From: Paenibacillus timonensis
GTDB taxonomy: Bacteria; Bacillota; Bacilli; Paenibacillales; Paenibacillaceae
DNA: 64,000 bases
Assembly (NCBI RefSeq): GCF_009725205.1
Contig: NZ_WNZY01000008.1
Span: 62,001-126,000 of the forward strand
Direction of reading: 5' to 3'
Shown here: piece by piece, positions 62,443 through 64,000 of the stretch
How positions within the stretch are numbered: the first letter of the stretch is position 1
Layout: each line of letters opens with the position of its first letter
Translations under genes and position numbers: made by a program
Notes under the pieces: model-generated
The model's database searches: none
Seen by the model: the letters and a program-made list of their open reading frames with translations, nothing else
What the model was told of the DNA's origin: nothing

Positions 62443-63775
62443 GGACATTGGCCTCCCTTCGTGTCGATTGGTCTTCCTCGTTACATTGCAGCTTGTTTGC
62501 AAGTTCGCCGGATCGGGCAAGGATGCCCGTACAAAGCCTCACCTCCTTTCGGAGCTTCGCGAGCTGTCGGGAAAGTTCAGCAATTTGCGATTTGTACAGC
62601 TCGATTCGCTCGGGATGCTGGCAACGGCGAAGGCGGTTGTACAGCATTTTGCGGGAGCCGTATCCTTGTTTCAACTCCGTTTGCAGTCCGTCAAGATAAC
62701 CCGTCAATTGATCCGTTGTGGAAATACGATGCCGACATAGCAGCTTTGTTTGCTCAGTGATGGTCTTCAGGTGTCGCAAGTCTTCACGCAATAAAAAAGA
62801 CGTCCGTTTAAGAAACGCGCGGGAACTGGGTAGAATACCCATCTTGAATAAGTAACGCAGATACAAGGCTTGCAAACCGCTAAATCTGCGTCCGATGTGT
62901 ACGGTGCTGCGAACGATGACGGCTCGCCTGCGCCGCGGCAACGGCATGGGTGGCTGACGCTGCGGTAACTGGTTTTGCAGAATACGTTCTTTTATCGCAT
63001 GCTCCGTGTACTCGTCGCCAAGGCTACGCAATCGAACAAACCGCTCTTTGCCCGGCGGACGTACCGCCAAATGCTTTACGTTCGACTTTATTTCATAACC
63101 CTGCTTTTGAAGGATCGTGAAGAATTGCGTCATCGTCATGGCAGCGGCGATAGCGGTGTCGATGTCCTCGCGAATCAAACCACGCCAGGTCGGCTTGTTT
63201 TCCTGCTCCGCTCGCCACTCTCCGTAATGCTTGGCCTTGCCCGGTTCTGGCTGCTCGATGACCGATAAGGCATGCTCCCGGCACAGTCGATCGGATGTTT
63301 GCCGCATAAACGCGTAAGAGGCTTTGTTATCGTAGTAGCGTTTACCGTCCAGAAACGACACCGAGTTTAATACGAAATGATTGTGTAGATGACCCTTGTC
63401 CAAATGGGTCGATACAACGACTTCAAATCGCTCCCCCCATAGCTCCTGCGCCAGCTTAACGCCAATGGCATGTGCCATTTCCGGCGTCGTTTCACCCGGT
63501 GCAAACGCCTGATACCCGTGAAAAGCCACAATGCCATCGGTCTTTTGATATTGTCGCTTGGTTCGCAGCATTTGCTCGTAAGCGGTAAGCGGGTCGCAAT
63601 TGATCCCGCTAACGTAAAGCTGCCTTTCCGTTTTGGCATCCGCGCTGGTATAGGCGAGCACCTGCTGCAAGTCGTCATGCGCTTCACGTGCTTGATCGGT
63701 CTTATCAGGATTGGTGGTGTAATCCAGTACGCGCTTGAGACGGTCGGTCACGTCCCATATTGCGGTTGTCGCCAT
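62384..63775 (-). CDS. MOBP-type relaxase
   Basis: The 463-residue relaxase nicks oriT and stays linked to the DNA. The metal-binding three-His motif is HLDKGHLHNH at residues 124-133. The N-terminal Tyr candidates are YTTNPDK at about 19 and YVSGINC. A helical, basic C-terminus follows. It begins 14 bases after mobC; oriT should lie beyond the right window edge. Confidence 0.9.
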   Translation of the reverse strand: MATTAIWDVTDRLKRVLDYTTNPDKTDQAREAHDDLQQVLAYTSADAKTERQLYVSGINCDPLTAYEQMLRTKRQYQKTDGIVAFHGYQAFAPGETTPEMAHAIGVKLAQELWGERFEVVVSTHLDKGHLHNHFVLNSVSFLDGKRYYDNKASYAFMRQTSDRLCREHALSVIEQPEPGKAKHYGEWRAEQENKPTWRGLIREDIDTAIAAAMTMTQFFTILQKQGYEIKSNVKHLAVRPPGKERFVRLRSLGDEYTEHAIKERILQNQLPQRQPPMPLPRRRRAVIVRSTVHIGRRFSGLQALYLRYLFKMGILPSSRAFLKRTSFLLREDLRHLKTITEQTKLLCRHRISTTDQLTGYLDGLQTELKQGYGSRKMLYNRLRRCQHPERIELYKSQIAELSRQLAKLRKEVRLCTGILARSGELANKLQCNEEDQSTRREANVHEQWNRGGRSGRQYESPWN

Positions 63776-63789
63776 ATGTGCTGTCCCCT

Positions 63790-64000
63790 TTACGGCGGAT
63801 GTACGTTAGGATTTCCTTGTGGTACGGTTCTCGGTTCCGGTGCTGTCACGGCCTGTTGAATCTGCTGGACAGCGCGGCGCAAGTGTTCAGCCTCCTGCTG
63901 AAAAGCCGCTCGATCCAGATGACCTGTCGTATGGGCCTTCGCTGCGAGTTGGTTAAGGTTATTCCCGATGGCGTGAAGCTCGCGCATCATAGCGAAATAG
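63790..64000 (-). CDS. mobC: MobC relaxosome protein, 5' end outside the window
   Basis: The visible C-terminal 69 codons contain RELHAIGNNLNQLAAKAH, the MobC signature. The frame is open across the right edge, so the gene starts outside. MobC bends oriT and helps the relaxase. Confidence 0.8.
   Translation of the reverse strand, partial: YFAMMRELHAIGNNLNQLAAKAHTTGHLDRAAFQQEAEHLRRAVQQIQQAVTAPEPRTVPQGNPNVHPP

Noticed and set aside
1..64000. CRISPR arrays, tRNA and rRNA genes
   Set aside because: No regularly spaced repeats with unique spacers and no tRNA- or rRNA-like sequence was noticed. The GTGCA array is far too short in period for CRISPR.

Overview
The window looks like chromosomal accessory DNA of a spore-forming, low-to-moderate GC Bacillota, most likely order Bacillales and plausibly Paenibacillaceae. 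Signs of this are the strong AGGAGG-type ribosome sites, frequent GTG/TTG starts, a Spo0E-like phosphatase, a TxpA-like type I toxin, a Gram-positive mer operon and a cadCA pair of the staphylococcal/bacillar type. No rRNA, tRNA or CRISPR array was seen. The genus is an inference.

Bases 1-32400 are a defence island. From the left it holds the start of a BREX operon (brxA-brxB-brxC, minus strand, brxC cut by the window edge), a small unknown gene, a DEDDh exonuclease, and a two-gene helicase/nuclease operon related to AddB-AddA but shorter. These are followed by a frameshifted WYL regulator, an intact WYL regulator, and a Sir2-led operon with two uncharacterised partners. Next come a large serine recombinase with small satellite genes, a type I toxin-antitoxin locus (tiny membrane toxin with a convergent antisense RNA), a Kiwa-like pair in kwaB-kwaA order, a complete type I restriction-modification operon (hsdM-hsdS-hsdR), and an XRE-ImmA protease with an unknown partner.

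Bases 32400-64000 are an integrative conjugative element (ICE) of the Tn1549-like type, read on the minus strand: MobC, relaxase, PcfB/DUF3801, a zincin-like protein, VirD4 coupling protein, a pilin-like peptide, a TrbL/VirB6-like protein, PrgI, VirB4 and, 19 kb further on, the C40 peptidase that normally lies near VirB4. The gap between VirB4 and the peptidase is filled by a regulatory block and a heavy-metal island. The regulatory block has a DUF6075 protein, a sigma-like factor, an XRE regulator, an ArpU-like regulator and a LuxR-type regulator preceded by a c-di-GMP-I riboswitch. The metal island has merR-E-T-P-A, ccdA, a C39 peptidase, a ZIP transporter, lspA, cadA-cadC, lpd, cadD and two methyltransferases. 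A graveyard of broken arsenic-related genes and an IS1182-type remnant flank it.

Three things stand out. A c-di-GMP riboswitch with its own terminator controls a LuxR-type regulator whose receiver has lost the phospho-accepting Asp. An array of GTGCA repeats in exact 11-bp register lies just after the ICE XRE gene. A set of CadC/ArsR-type palindromes sits on the promoters of the cad, cadD-lpd and methyltransferase operons. Several frameshifts (WYL regulator, merT twice) fall in homopolymers and could be either real decay or sequencing error.
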